A DNA stretch of 64,000 bases from Sorghum bicolor (Eukaryota > Streptophyta > Magnoliopsida > Poales > Poaceae), in assembly GCF_000003195.3 (NCBI RefSeq), contig NC_012878.2, forward strand, positions 8,057,945 to 8,121,944, given 5' to 3'. Each line of letters begins with the position of its first letter. Within the stretch, counting starts at the first letter, position 1. The position numbers and the translations under genes were made by a program. Under the pieces are notes generated by a model. It had not been told where the DNA came from, searched no databases, and saw only the letters and a program-made list of their open reading frames with translations. Below, in pieces: positions 46,240 to 58,439 of this stretch.

Positions 46240-47972
46240 TTATTGTGGGAGAAAAACACTGTTAACTGGTAGAAAAAGTACAGCTTATAAGACAAGCGAA
46301 TAGAGCCAGACGTTAGAGGATTACATGTGGGTTCCAATGGTCATCTTTTTCATGTTGGATTTAAGAGAAAATTAAAACGTCTTAAAATTTGAACTAACGA
46401 TAGTACTAAGTAGATAGATCAATACCAAATAGATAGATTTGGACCTCGAGTAAACCACTTAATAAATTAAGAAATCTAGACATGTAGTACAAATTGATAT
46501 ATAGTTTAGAGACTTATGACACCAACGAACAAGTTTGTTGGGGTGAATGGCGTATTTTACTAGCTCGGGGAGCATGCTATATATATCCCAAATCGTACGT
46601 CATCGGCACGCACACGTGCTTATGTTTCTTCCAACCAGGAAAGCTGGTGTCAAAAGTTAGCATACCAGCTAATTTTATCATCAACTTAAAAACACAAATC
46701 CAGTGACGCACGATTTGTGAAGGTGGGGGCATGCAATGCAATTGTCATGATCGATCGGGTAGCGTAATTAACGATGACGCATGCAGGTAGGCCGCCGCAC
46801 GTGGTACATTGAACGACTTGCTCCCCAAAGCGTTGGAGCGTCAGTTTCCAGCTGCACTCGTCTCCATCTGCATCAATATTAAAAAAAAAATCGAGGACAG
46901 CGATCAAGGTTCGATAAGAGCTTCCGTCAAAAAAAATTTCTTTCCTCAAAAGGTTCGATAAGAGCATGCGTAGTTTTTCTTTCTTTTGGTGTCAAAGAAA
47001 AATGGAGAATCCCTGACAGCGCCAACGGTAATGGGCCTACTCTTGCCAACATGCAAGTCTTGGGCCCACAAAATCGCACGCACCATCCTGTTTCCAGAGC
47101 GCCAGGCTACTCCACGTCATTGATCATGATGGGAATAGGATTACGGTATATATACGTATATGATCCTATTTGACACGGTTTCTTCGTCGGTTTCTGAAGC
47201 TTTTTTTTTATTGTTTTGTGTCAAATAAAATAAAATTAGTGGTTCCACCTGGCTTGATGGGTCTTGTATGGAATTCTGTAAGACCATATTTTAAAGAGCT
47301 CTATATGTAAAGTTATTTTGTCAAAAGATTTATCAAAATAGTTTCAGCTCTATCGATGGAGTTGTTTATGGAGACAAAGCCTAACAAAAAGGCTTTATTG
47401 GTGAAGTAGAGCCGTGCTAATAGGATCTAAGTACTCGTATGCCTTGGAAGGACGTGGAAAGAATAAAGAGTAGAAAAGTGTTCTTTATGCAAATGTAAAG
47501 AGAGAAATAATATATAAAAATGATTAGAATTATTTGGAAATAATATAGGATTTGCAGATATAAATTTGTTTTTTATATTTTAGAAAGAAATTATTGAAAA
47601 CTATTGGAGATGGTCTTATTTATTTCTCCCAATATTTATTGGAGAGTTAAAAAATACCATGATTTTAGGAAGAAATTCTTGAGAACTTTTGGAGACGAAA
47701 TGATCGATCCTTGCACCATGCAAGATTTTTACTTGAGTTTATAGTCTCCTAGTCGCATCGCATGGGTATGATATCGTGCGACCGTGCCAATGTTGTGACA
47801 AGTTCTCCACTTCTCCATGGATTTGATGATGGCGATGTTGTGTTGATCCAATTCATTTCCCCACCTTTTTGCTACACCAATCATACGAAGGATTAACTCA
47901 GTTGGGTTTATTTGTCACCATAGCTGTTGCGTTAATTTCAGCATATTTTGTCAATTGTCACATACGTCCATC
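46240..47972. other. No gene recognised
   Basis: The longest frame (about 46686-46967, minus) matches nothing I know. Composition is mostly AT-rich. Confidence 0.4.
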
Positions 47973-48911
47973 CACTAGTAGAAAAGAATACAACGCAGAC
48001 GCCCCTTTTTTATAGTACAGGCGGTTGTAGTTATCACGCGTCTGTGGTGTAAAAAGGACGGTGTCAGAACTACGAACCGTCTGTGAAGATGCATTTTTAC
48101 ATGCGGTTTTTCTAACTAAACCGTCTGTAGAAATCATGCATTTCTACAGGCGGTTGTCCTAAGGAACCGCCACTAAAAATCATATTTCTACAGGCGGTTT
48201 TTTTAAGAAAGCAGCCTGTAGAAATAATTTGAAATTAAATTTTTTGAGTTTTTCAAATGACCTTGTTTGAAACAACTGTCAAAATGAAAGTTGTAGATCT
48301 CGAAAAGTTATGAAACTTTGTAGTTGATAATTTTTTCATTTGACATCATCTTGTCGTCGAAAACTACGTTTGAATTTCATAAATTTGAAATCCAAATTTT
48401 GTAAATGACCTCGGATGGAAAAACTTCCAATATAAAAGTTGTAGATATTAAAAAGTTATGAAACTTTGTAGTTGACAACTTTTCCATTGGAATCCGTTTA
48501 GGGCCTCAAATAATCAATATATGCTCGGTTCGGGATAATATGTGGGGAACTAAACTCTAATATAGACACAAGTGAGTGATAGGTGGAGTGGTAGAGGAGG
48601 CTACACGCAAGGCCAAGGTCTCAGGTTCGAATCCAATCCCACCGGACGCGAAGCACGCGATTTTACGCGAAAAAAAGCGCGACTTGCGACGTAGACGGGC
48701 GGGCGAATAGCCAATAGGCCTTTCCTATAATTAAATTTTTTTTTCTGTTTTTAAAAATTGATTTTGTATTTTCTGTAAAAACAAAGTGAACCGCCTGTAG
48801 AAATTCATTTCTACATGCGGTTCTTAGTTACCACCTGTAAAATTGGCTCATTTCTACTGGTCTCCAGCGCAGACGGTGCTGAAAAACGCCAGTACTCCGT
48901 CTGTACTAGTG
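47973..48911. mobile_element. Non-autonomous CACTA (En/Spm) element (939 bp)
   Basis: The left end CACTAGTAGAAAAG pairs with the right end CTGTACTAGTG, and ATC flanks both sides (47970-47972, 48912-48914), the 3-bp duplication of CACTA elements. Subterminal motifs based on TTTCTACAGGCGGTT occur many times in both orientations near each end, as expected for transposase-binding repeats. There is no transposase. Confidence 0.88.
48589..48634 (+). repeat. tRNA-like A/B-box segment inside the CACTA element
   Basis: TGGTAGAGGAG (A-box-like) and GGTTCGAATCC (B box, 48624-48634) are spaced as in a pol III promoter. It looks like a captured SINE head or tRNA relic. No cloverleaf could be drawn. Confidence 0.45.
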
Positions 48912-49711
48912 ATCGCTTCAGGATCGTGCGTAGGAGTATATACTGCTCACCTGTTGTGGCTGTGGGCTTGTGGCCTGTCACCCGTGCGTACAAAAGCCGG
49001 GGAAGAAACGGCAAATGTTGTTGCGACATGACACCGCATGTAGAATTACATCTCCACGCCATGATTCCCTTGTAGAACAACTGGCCAAAAGGTGTTCTTT
49101 TTATGAATGACTTTTGTGTTTCCAATTCCAAATCCCACTCAAATGTCTTCAAGTGCTTTTCTTGTGAAATGACTGCCGCCACTTGGGATTCAGGTGGCTG
49201 TGAGAAGAAAATGCGACTTGCTAAAGTTGCAAGAAGCCATCTATATGTGCGTGTGCCACCTGTGACATGTTTATTTTCTTCTTCTTCTTCTTTTCCTTTG
49301 GTGGTCATGTGTCCAAGCCTAGTTTCGCTCACCTCATAAACATAAATCTATTTAGATTTGTTGTAAGTCAAATTTATCACTTTAGATTTGTCCAACTCTA
49401 GTTTATTACTTCGATTATTTATATCATTTACATGCTTCTAAACTCGATAATGTAAAAATAACCTATGATTGTAGTCGCTTCTACTTCATTCATTCCAAAT
49501 TATAAGAAGTTTCGAGTTTTCTAGATGCATGACTTTTGATATGTACTTAGATACATCATTAGCTAGAAAAGTTAGAACGTCTTGTATTTGGAATAAAGAC
49601 AGTTACTTCCTAAGACCAAAGTTTGACCTAGACTGAATGTAGGGCTTAAGCCACGGTCACCAAAAGGGAAAACAAAATTTGTAGCTGCATATGGAAAATG
49701 GCTTATAGGCT
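48912..49711. other. No gene; possible decayed Stowaway at about 49486-49600
   Basis: CATTCCAAATTATAAGAAG and CTTGTATTTGGAATAAAG look like degraded inverted Stowaway ends. Nothing else was recognised. Confidence 0.4.
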
Positions 49712-49910
49712 GGCCGTGTTTAGTTCCTGAAGAAAAAAAAACTCGCGACATTATAGCATTTTCGTTTGTTTGTGGTAAGGACTAACTAGTCTCAAAAGAT
49801 TCGTCTCGTACATTTTGACCAAACTGTGCAATTAGTTTTTATTTTCTAAAGATTCGATGTGACGGAAAATTTTGAAAATTTTTGGATTTTGGGTGGAAGT
49901 AAACAAGGTC
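49712..49910. mobile_element. Tourist-like MITE, family 1, copy 4
   Basis: It begins GGCCGTGTTTAGTTCC and ends GTAAACAAGGTC, with the family interior (AAGATTCGTCTCGTA, AACTGTGCAATTAG). No clear target duplication. Confidence 0.75.
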
Positions 49911-50783
49911 TAGATATAAGGATCCAGAATGATTCGAAGAAGACATTTGGCGCCTGCAACACACCATGCGCGAGCTTGCTCTTTGAGTTTAGATCCCCCG
50001 CTGGCGTTGGTTGATGGAACGAAGGCGAGACGACAAGCAACGCGTGGACTACCAGCAGTACCTTGAGCTCCATGCGACGACCATGAGTGACTTGGGACGC
50101 ATGCGTGTGGTGCTGTGAAGCAGTGAAGGTGAGAAGCACAGCGTCAGCTTCGGCCTTTGGCCCGGGTCGGTCGCATGTCATGGGCGGGGCCGCGTCGGCG
50201 GTGGGCGCACGTCCCGTCCCGGCCAGCAGAGCAAGCCAACCAACCAGAGCAGCCGCTTCTCACTGCGGCTGGCTATTACTAGTACTGACAGCGAGGGCAA
50301 GGTGCGCCGCGTGTTGCTCCCCCATTGGCGCATGGAGCTCGCCTACATAGGCCTGTACCACCGATGCGGGCTGTCCAGTCTTGGCCAGCATTACGCGCTA
50401 CATGGCGTACTCAGCTTGAGTTTAACAGTCTTATAACAAATCAGCAAACAATACTTGTAGTCAACAAATCAGCAAACAATACTTGTAGTCATAATTTTTT
50501 AGATAAATAACAAAGCTCAATGACATATACTATTGTCGTTTCATTATATGAATCTCATGTATAAATAATTTTTATTCTATATCCTTTCTCGGTCTTTTAT
50601 TTTTTATGAGTAGACCCATGCACTACCTTGTTTTTTAGAGCGAGATAAGTAGGTGTTAAGAAAAGAGATACTATTTTTTCTTTTCCACCTTCTTTCTCTT
50701 ACACATAAAAAAGTGCTAACATGGGTTGTTATAAACTAGATGAAGTGGTACCGTTAAGGAACACCCTTACAACAAAAGCTACT
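49911..50783. other. No supported gene
   Basis: A moderately GC-rich patch at 49950-50400 has overlapping short frames on both strands without recognisable domains. It may be an old gene fragment. Confidence 0.35.
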
Positions 50784-52650
50784 TGTCGGGTGTCCTAACT
50801 TGTGGTTCAAGCACTAACAAGTAATGTATGTGTCTACGTGCTCTTTAATCCAGTTGGTGATACAGGAAGAGATACACGGGGTTTATACTGGTTCAGCCGA
50901 GTGTACCCTACATCTAGTGTGAAGCGAAGTCTTGTATTATCCTGCACCCGAGATGCTTGTAGTAGGGGTTACAAGCGAGTTGCAAGAGAGGAAGTGTGTC
51001 CCAGGTCTTGGCTTTGGATGTAGTGTGCGAGGGTTAGCTCGTGTTGACGTTAGTCTGTCGGGATCTCTTGTGTCCGTGTGTGTGGTTGATCTTTTTTCAC
51101 CTGTCTCTGTCCTCCCTCCCCTTTTATAGTTTCAAGAAGAATCAGGGGATACATGTGTTTATGTCATGACATCGTGGTGTTGATCCGAGGCGTGGGTTAG
51201 GGCATGGTGTCGTACGGTGGGTAAGGCGCTCCATCCCTGATGTTGTTGTTGGTCGTGGTCGTGGTATGGATGCTCCTATTGCTCATGCCGGGCCATGCCG
51301 ACACTGTGGACAAGATGCTTGCTCCTATGGTCGCCGTGTTGACCCATCTAGGTCATCCTTCGAGGCCTCTTTCCCTTAATCTGTGTTCAGGAGTCCTGAC
51401 AGGTCCATGGCTACAGTGCTTGAGATTTGATGCTGCCCATTCCTCCTAACCCGATCACACGTATAGTGACACGAGCCAAGCGCTACAGTGATGGGAGTAG
51501 GCAGCATAGTGCGTGCCATGCCATGCATGCATGACATGGGTGTTAGGTAGTGCCCCACGTCCCATCTATCGTACAGTAGTTGCTTGATGTGCGTAAGAAG
51601 CCTAAAGTGCTTTTATTGGGAAAAGGGCACCCGATCCTAGGCTTGGGTGAGGCAGAAGAAATCGTCTGAAACTTGGCCTCGGGTGAGACGGAAAACGTCC
51701 GAGGCTTGGCTTTAGGCGAGACAGAAGACGTCCGAGGCTTGGCCTCGGGCGAGACAGAAATCGTTCTCCTATCGCTCGTGGCCCACCTTGGGCCGAAGCG
51801 GAACAGTTTTGGTATTGTTTAAAGGCCCAGATGGGAGATGACTTTTGGGTGGCCCGGCTGTCCTCTCTCCAAGGCCGACAGTGACCTCGAGCCTGTGGAG
51901 GAATTGGTTACTCCTTTGGAGGCTTTTTGGTCTTTTACCAAGAGTGTTTCTTCCACGACCAATGTTCTTTTTCGTGAGTAATTGATGTCCTTTGGTAGGT
52001 GCGCACGAGCGCACCCGCTGGGTGTAGATCTTGAGGCCTTGAAGGGATGTGTTATCCCTTCAAGGGCTTTTGTTGATTTGGTGCGTGGGGTACCTGTAGA
52101 GGGGAGTCGCGTTCTACACGCGAGCTGTTTTGGCTTTGGCCTTGGTGCGGGAGCAAACCCCAAGCCCTTGTGCATGGCCATGGGTCGGTCAGGGACTTAC
52201 CGGCTTTTAACGTCCCTCATTCATCCTTTTCATTCAAGAAGGGGTGGGTGGTGCTGTGCTACCCTCGGTGGGCAAGCTATGGTGCTCCCGATGAGCTGCT
52301 AACATGTCAATCCAAGTGGAGGCCTGAGCCCATTCGCTAGGGGTCGGCTAACAGCCACATAGGCGCGCTCCATGATATCCGAGGGCAGTCTTGGTGGATC
52401 TCGAAACTATTCGCTAAGTTCTGAGGGCTCCGTGCCTCCCTTAATGGGATTCCACAAACGAGACACTCGCTTGGGTCTCGGATAGAGTTTTTGGGACGTG
52501 GTGAGCCTCTATTGTGCTCGGGCCTTAGCCTCATCGGGGCTCATCCTCTGCCATCTCTCGCTCCGTTATCCTGGGGCAACCGTCAAACCCAAGAGTCGGA
52601 CCAGTCTCGGAACCCCTGGACCGTAAGGGGTCAAACCCCAAAATTTTCGT
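50784..52650. repeat. Probable LTR or solo LTR of a retrotransposon
   Basis: It starts TGTCGGGTGTCC. It contains GGGTTTATACTGGTTCAG, a phrase I recognise from grass LTRs, a TATA-like CTTTTATAG at about 51121, and GC-rich tandem repeats typical of LTR interiors. The right end and target duplication could not be fixed. It has no internal coding region. Confidence 0.4.
51637..51764. repeat. Four tandem units of about 33 bp
   Basis: Units of the form CCGAGGCTTGGCCTCGGGCG followed by AGACAGAAATCGT, the third and fourth nearly identical and the first two diverged. Such repeats are common in grass gypsy LTRs. Confidence 0.7.
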
Positions 52651-52657
52651 GAACTAA

Positions 52658-52879
52658 GGCATTGTTTAGATCCAAAAAAATTTGGACGTTTGTATTTGGC
52701 ACATTATTGTTCAAACATGAACTAAGAAGGCTTAAAAGATTCGTGTCGTAAATTACAGGTAAACTGTGTAATTAATTATTCTTTTTATCTATATTTAATA
52801 TTCAATGCATGTATTGTAAGATTTGATGTGATGAGGAATCTTGAAATGTTTTTAGATTTTAGATGAAACTAAGCATGGC
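52658..52879. mobile_element. Tourist-like MITE, family 1, copy 5 (decayed)
   Basis: GGCATTGTTTAGATCC at the left and family interior (AAAAGATTCGTGTCGTAAATT, AACTGTGTAATTA). The right end is degraded near CTAAGCATGGC. Confidence 0.65.
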
Positions 52880-53877
52880 AGAAAATATTTTGATTGATTT
52901 GTTATGAGAAAAAAATATTACTAAATAGCTTACGGATTGGGCTAATAAGCTTTAGCGAATAAGTTGGGCTTAACAAGAGAGAAAAAGAGAGACTTGGGAG
53001 GGGAAGGAAACGCCAAACGTAGTAGAGTACTGTTCCTTATTAAAAAAAGAATACGCAGCGCAATCATTTCCCGGCGGCCATTTCACAACTGTTCCTGCAA
53101 GGCTGCAAAAGCCAACAGAGGCGTTGCAGTGGATCATTGGGCAGAGATATGGAGTGGCACTGTGGCAGCGGGAGGAGCAGTAATATACGTACTCGTCCTA
53201 AAAAAATTTATAAATCTCACGTCTAACGTGTAACAGTTATTACTAAATTAATCATTGAGTATATTTTATGATAAATCTATCGATATATACTATAAAGACA
53301 AATCTCACTAAGCTAATTCTCTTACACCTCCTTATACCACGTTATCATTCACTTCTTCTGCTGCTGCATGCAATTAAATGTCCACTTACAAATAGTTTCA
53401 GTCGTGATCTCCTTTCTTCCTCCTCTGAAACTGACTACTAAAATTATATATAGATGACTCAATATACTATAGTGAGACCATATTTATACTTCTCTTCATA
53501 TCTGCAGCAGCGCGGTCTCCTAGTTTTTAAGATACTGATACTCATATTTTTTTATAAATCTATTTAAATTTATAATTATTTAACTCCTTGAAAAGTGTGA
53601 TTTTAATTATTTTAATGATAAAGAGAGTAATGCATCCGTGGATGTAATTCTAAGTTTAGACTGAGTTAAAGTCCCTTAATTGGTTATTAACCTAAGCTTT
53701 TAAACGGACAAAATGGTCACATATTGTTTAGCTATTTAATCAGATTAAATGGCCGCTTAAAGGGACTAATAAAGGGTGATTGAACTGAATAAAGAACCGT
53801 TTAAACGGATATGATAAAGCCCAGTGTATCATTTATACAACATGTATGCTTAACTATTAATTGTGCGTATATCACTT
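52880..53877. other. No gene recognised
   Basis: Short frames only. A stretch at 53080-53190 has coding-like composition but matches nothing I know. Confidence 0.35.
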
Positions 53878-53891
53878 GGTTGGGTTACTTT

Positions 53892-54161
53892 TTTTTTTAA
53901 GCCTCTCATCTCATCTGTTGATGCGCACGCTCACACACTATATGTACATTACTAGACCTACAACTACACACATCCTTCTAGAGATCATCGGGACCAACAT
54001 AGCTCCGTAAACGATGGGCACATCGTAATCCCTTTGTGGCATCACATGGAGAAAGGTTGTAGAAATTTGGGAATAAATCCCGATGAGCACTCGGTTCGAA
54101 CAGTAGTTGCGGGCAGGCTGCACACCGCAAGGCTTGCCATCCAAGCTTGCAGCTCGGTCTC
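53892..54161 (-). mobile_element. tRNA-derived SINE with 14-bp target duplication
   Basis: GGTTGGGTTACTTT occurs perfectly at 53878-53891 and 54162-54175. Between them, on the minus strand, is a tRNA-like head with a B box (TGTTCGAACC), a body and a terminal A run (T run at 53892-53898 on the plus strand). This is a complete retroposed SINE. Confidence 0.8.
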
Positions 54162-54175
54162 GGTTGGGTTACTTT

Positions 54176-55557
54176 ATAATAGCATGTATCCACCTAGGTT
54201 CAAAATCATTGATTAACACAGTATTCATATTTTTTAATCTATTATAGGCTTAATAATCTGACTTAGAATCAACATCTATGTTGTGATAAAAACACTTCTT
54301 TAGATTAACTAACTTTAAAGAAAATATTATTAATATTTATAACTATATAAATATATATTTTATAAGTAACTTAATAATACTTATTTAGTATCACATATGT
54401 TAGTATTTTTCTGTATAGTTGGTTCAATCTAAAACTATTTGACTACTCGACTAGCGAGAATTATATTATTTCTGGGATGGGAGAGTGGATGGTTTCGAAA
54501 TGTGTCTACTACTACAGTTTGCATCGCATGCTCACTATTTTCCGTACTACATCATCTTTTTTTTCTTCCTACTTTTTGACTCTGAAATTTTGTATGAAAT
54601 TTGAAAATACAAGCATGGTGGGAATTTGGATCTGATTCATGAGAGCCCTTGGAAATTTTACTACTTTTTGTGTGGTTCTTCCTCCCTGACTCCGCTACCA
54701 AACGAGGAGTACCTTTATTTAGTTCTGAGAGGTACATTTTATTTTATTTCTACCCACACACAATTCATCACATGAGACAATTCTACAAATGCCCCCTTCA
54801 TCATGCCCTTTCTCGGTTCAGTGCTCTTCTTGACACTCAGCAGTCACCACTCCAGCTCTAGCCGCCCATGAACAATTCTATCCTGTTTCAGCTCGCTCGG
54901 TTTCTAGCAAAAGTCAACACAGCAAGCATCCACTTACTCCCTGCCATGCAACTCTCTGCCCTAGCAGGCTAGCACTACTAGCAGCATGCATGAAGATTTT
55001 CAATTTTCATGATGATCTCATTGCATGGCACCTTCAGTACCATTTTCAATTCAGAGCATCATTGTTTATTTCAGTTTGCAACTAGCAAACAGACATGTTT
55101 TCCCTTAGGTTGCAGAGAGATTAAACAAGTGGGTAAAGCCTAAAAGCATGTGTGTTAGTGGCGCGCTTATCTTCTTATCTCAAGCATGCTTTCGCCCTGT
55201 TCTCAACCCCACATGCTCCCTCACATGTCACGTTATTCTTTTGCCTCCGTCGTGTGCTAAAGTGACTCCATCCATTATCATGGCTCCAAGAAAAATTTCC
55301 TACTGGCTTATTGCTCACATTTGCAGTTCATCGACCATAATGCAGCAATGTTAATTTTAACACGAAGAACTAGATGGCGGCTCTTCATATTTTTCAAATA
55401 ATAATTATCAGTTCTCCATATATATATGTAGAAACTTTATATAAAGCACAGTATATAGTGGCAGTAATAAAGGTGTACTCTGTTTTTAAAACTTGAGTAA
55501 AAGTCTGATTCAACTCTCCACCTCCCCGCGACACATGTGCACCCTACTAGTCACTAA
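54176..55557. other. No gene recognised
   Basis: AT-rich intergenic sequence. Reading frames up to about 70 codons have no recognisable domain. Confidence 0.4.
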
Positions 55558-55752
55558 GGCCATCTTCAATGGGAGTTTCATGACACAGTTTTCAACACAT
55601 CAATATTTTGGAAACAGTGCATAGAAGTTTCATGGGGATGAAACTCTCTCTACTCCCATGAAACTATTATCATCTCTCTCTTCATTAATATAGCGCCACA
55701 TCAGCATATTTAATGTGCATGAAACTCTAATGAAACCCCATTGAGACTGGCC
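55558..55752. mobile_element. Tourist-like MITE, family 2, copy 2
   Basis: GGCCATCTTCAATGGGAG...CATTGAGACTGGCC flanked by TAA (55555-55557, 55753-55755). It closely matches 1532-1720. Confidence 0.85.
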
Positions 55753-56869
55753 TAAATTTGAATAAACCGCTCGAACTTCATATTGGACAACAAGCGCATC
55801 TAAACTTTTAAAACCAGATAAAATACATCTCTTGATCATTTTAAAGTGATTTATTGGGTGGTTTTGCTAACATTATAGTACAGCCCACCTGCCAGAGGTG
55901 GTCCCTCTTGAAGCCATATGACTACAAAATTTATACCAAAATTGTAAAGTCTTGACAAGATCTACAACTTTGTAGTTGAGTAATTTTTATTTGAGATCTT
56001 TTAGTGGATCCAATATTCAGTTTAAGTAATCGTATTTCATTCTTTTATTTTTCAAACGATTTCATATGTTGATAATTCCCAATAAGATACACAACATTGT
56101 AGTTAACAACTTCTTTGCCTGAGATAGCTTGGACTATATATTCATTTTAAGTTCTCTAGATTTGAGATAATTTTTCTAAATTTTTCAAACGACCTCGGAT
56201 GCCAATATATTGTGAAGTTCTCAATAAGTTCTTCATCTTATTAGTTGAAAGTATTTTTATTTGATGTTCAATAGAGGCCTAAATATTCATTTTAATCTCT
56301 TAAATTTTGAAATTTAAATTTTTGGGCCCAAAAACCTGATATCATTCAAAACATCACATCTTTAAACACTGGAGGAGTAATTGATTTGCCAACTTCCCAG
56401 CTTGTATTGCATTAAGAACCACTGAAAAAAAGCCAAAACAAGGAAAATGTAAGGAGCGGCAAAAGGTTGATGTTGTACCAAGACTACGAACCGTAAATAT
56501 ACATTTGTACAACTAGGAGATACTCCGCGTGTTGCTACCGGAATGCGAATTAGTGGATTGCATGGCAAGATGATATGAACAAATAAAATACTTATACGTG
56601 TTTTACTAATGTAGACATTACAATTGTATGGCTAGCGAATTTTAATTGTATCTGATATTGGACAGCTTGCATGTTTAGAGAAATATAGTGACTTACTGAC
56701 GTGGGCATTTTTCATGAGATAGTGGATTTTTAATTATGTGTGATAGTGGGTCGTTTAGTTTGATAGTTTGTATGTTGAGAGAAGTAGGTAGTACGGTTTA
56801 GCTTTACAGGATAAGATTGTGTATTTATGAACTCGAGAACAATTGGACTTGAAAGTTTGGTCTTGTTTA
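55753..56869. other. Decayed transposon interior, no gene
   Basis: At 55920-56330, phrases such as ATCTACAACTTTGTAGTTGAG and GACCTCGGATG recur and resemble the interior of the CACTA element at 48240-48490. No ends were found. Confidence 0.4.
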
Positions 56870-57109
56870 GGCTTTGTTTACTTCCAAAATATTTTGCAAA
56901 ATATGAATAGTACTATTTTCGTTTGTATTTGACAAATATTGTCCAATCATGGACTAACTAGGCTTAAAATATTCGTCTCGCAAATTACAGATGAACTGCG
57001 TAATTAGTTTTTATTTTTGTCTATATTTAATGTTTCATGCATGCATATAAAGATTCGATGTGATGGGGAATATGAAAAATTTTGTAATTTTTTTTAACTA
57101 AACAAGGCC
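56870..57109. mobile_element. Tourist-like MITE, family 1, copy 6
   Basis: It begins GGCTTTGTTTACTTCC and ends AACTAAACAAGGCC, with the family interior in the same orientation as copy 2. Confidence 0.78.
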
Positions 57110-57320
57110 CTAAGATCTGTTTTTTTTTGGGAGGGGAGAGGGGGTCAGTTTTAGGTCTGTATGTATTTGAAGAACATGAGAGTTTTCGGTTAAATAGATA
57201 GATAGATAGATAGATTGAACCACTGGTCTGCAATTCAAATTAGTAATGTGAAGTAGTAGTGGAGAAAGTGAAAACACAAAAATCTCAATGCATTTTTAGA
57301 TGGTGTAGAAGCATTTTTAA

Positions 57321-57552
57321 AGCTTTGATTAGTTCACCCTAAAACAAAAAACTTTTCAAGATTCTCTATTACATCGAATCTTGCGGCACATGCATGAAGC
57401 ATTAAATATAGATGAAAACAAAAGCTAATTACACAGTTTGGTTGTAAATCGCGAGACGAATTTTTTAAGTCTAGTTACTCTATAATTGAACAACATTTAC
57501 CAAATAAAATGAAAATGCTGTAGTGTCAAAATCAAAAAACTTTATAAACAAC
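57321..57552. mobile_element. Tourist-like MITE, family 1, copy 7 (decayed)
   Basis: CTTTGATTAGTTCACC at the left and family interior (ACATCGAATCTTGCGGCACATGC, GCGAGACGAATTTTTTAAG). The termini are degraded. A (GATA)n run lies nearby at 57195-57215. Confidence 0.65.
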
Positions 57553-58172
57553 GCTATGATTCGGTGAGGCGGAGAGGACAGAGAGTGTAGAGAAGCAGAG
57601 TATATACTCCTACGTTGGCTGCTTGGAAAAGGCAACGGTGAAGGTACTGCTAGGGAGGGAGAGATGCTGACTGCTCAAGCATGACCGGGACTGGGGGCTT
57701 TCCGGTTACCGGTCGGCTGTCCCTCCCCTCCCCGTTGTAGCACTGCACTACACACTGCTACTGCTAGTGCTTTGCTGCAGCCTGCAGTGAACGAACGAGA
57801 AAAATTCACGAGAGAGAGAGAGAGAAAGGGGTTGAAACTTGAAAGGCACGCAGCATCTGCACTGCAGCAGCACAAGCAATGCTGCTGCTGCCGCTGCCGC
57901 TGCGCCCGCGAATCTCTTGCCTTTCCCGCTGCTCTCGCTCTCGAGAGCTCAAAACCTTGTCCCATCTCGCAAGATCAGCGCAGGCACAGCTTTCCCCCTT
58001 CCTTGGCTGGCCCTGGCCTTTCCTGCCTGCTCCTCGGGCGCAGCGACCGCCTGCCGCTCACACTGCTAGGTGCTCGAGTGGAGTTCTGCCTGCGTCCTCT
58101 GTCCTCTCTCTCCTCCTCCTCCTCTTTTCTTGATGCAGTTGTCCGTTCGTCCAACCAACCCACGTATCCCAC
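57553..58172 (+). promoter_or_regulatory. Upstream region of the AUX/IAA gene
   Basis: It contains a GA run at about 57810-57826, a possible GAGA-factor (BBR/BPC) site, and GC-rich sequence. Short frames here lie upstream of the likely TATA box and are probably not transcribed. Confidence 0.45.
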
Positions 58173-58180
58173 CTATATAT
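58173..58180 (+). promoter_or_regulatory. Likely TATA box of the AUX/IAA gene
   Basis: CTATATAT lies 260 bases before the ATG, implying a leader of roughly 230 bases. The leader contains a CTG repeat (58260-58280) and GAGACA (58354-58359), the minus-strand form of the canonical auxin response element TGTCTC. Confidence 0.55.
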
Positions 58181-58439
58181 GCCTCCTGCCAGTAGCCACC
58201 CTCGTGTCTGTGTGTGAGCGGCTGAGATCCCCGTTTCATCAGAGTCGTAGCTGTGCCTAGGCTGCTGCTGCTGCTGCTGCGACTTGACTGTTCGAGCACA
58301 GCTGCGTCTGCGTCCACCAGCGTATAGATAGGAGCAAAGCTGCGTCTACGTAGGAGACAGGAAGAGGGTGGGCTGTATCCTGTGTGTGTGAGAGAGGCAG
58401 AGAACAGAGAGCAGAGAGCCGTGAGGATCGCAATCGGAG

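Noticed and set aside
48589..48634. Possible tRNA gene
   Set aside because: A and B boxes are present but no acceptor or anticodon stem pairs; treated as a relic.
49911..50073. Minus-strand frame with a signal-peptide-like start (MELKVLLVVHALLVV)
   Set aside because: It is about 50 codons long, runs into a MITE, and has no upstream promoter or recognisable mature domain.
57879..58133. An 84-codon frame upstream of the AUX/IAA gene as an upstream ORF
   Set aside because: It lies before the likely TATA box at 58173 and so is probably not in the transcript.
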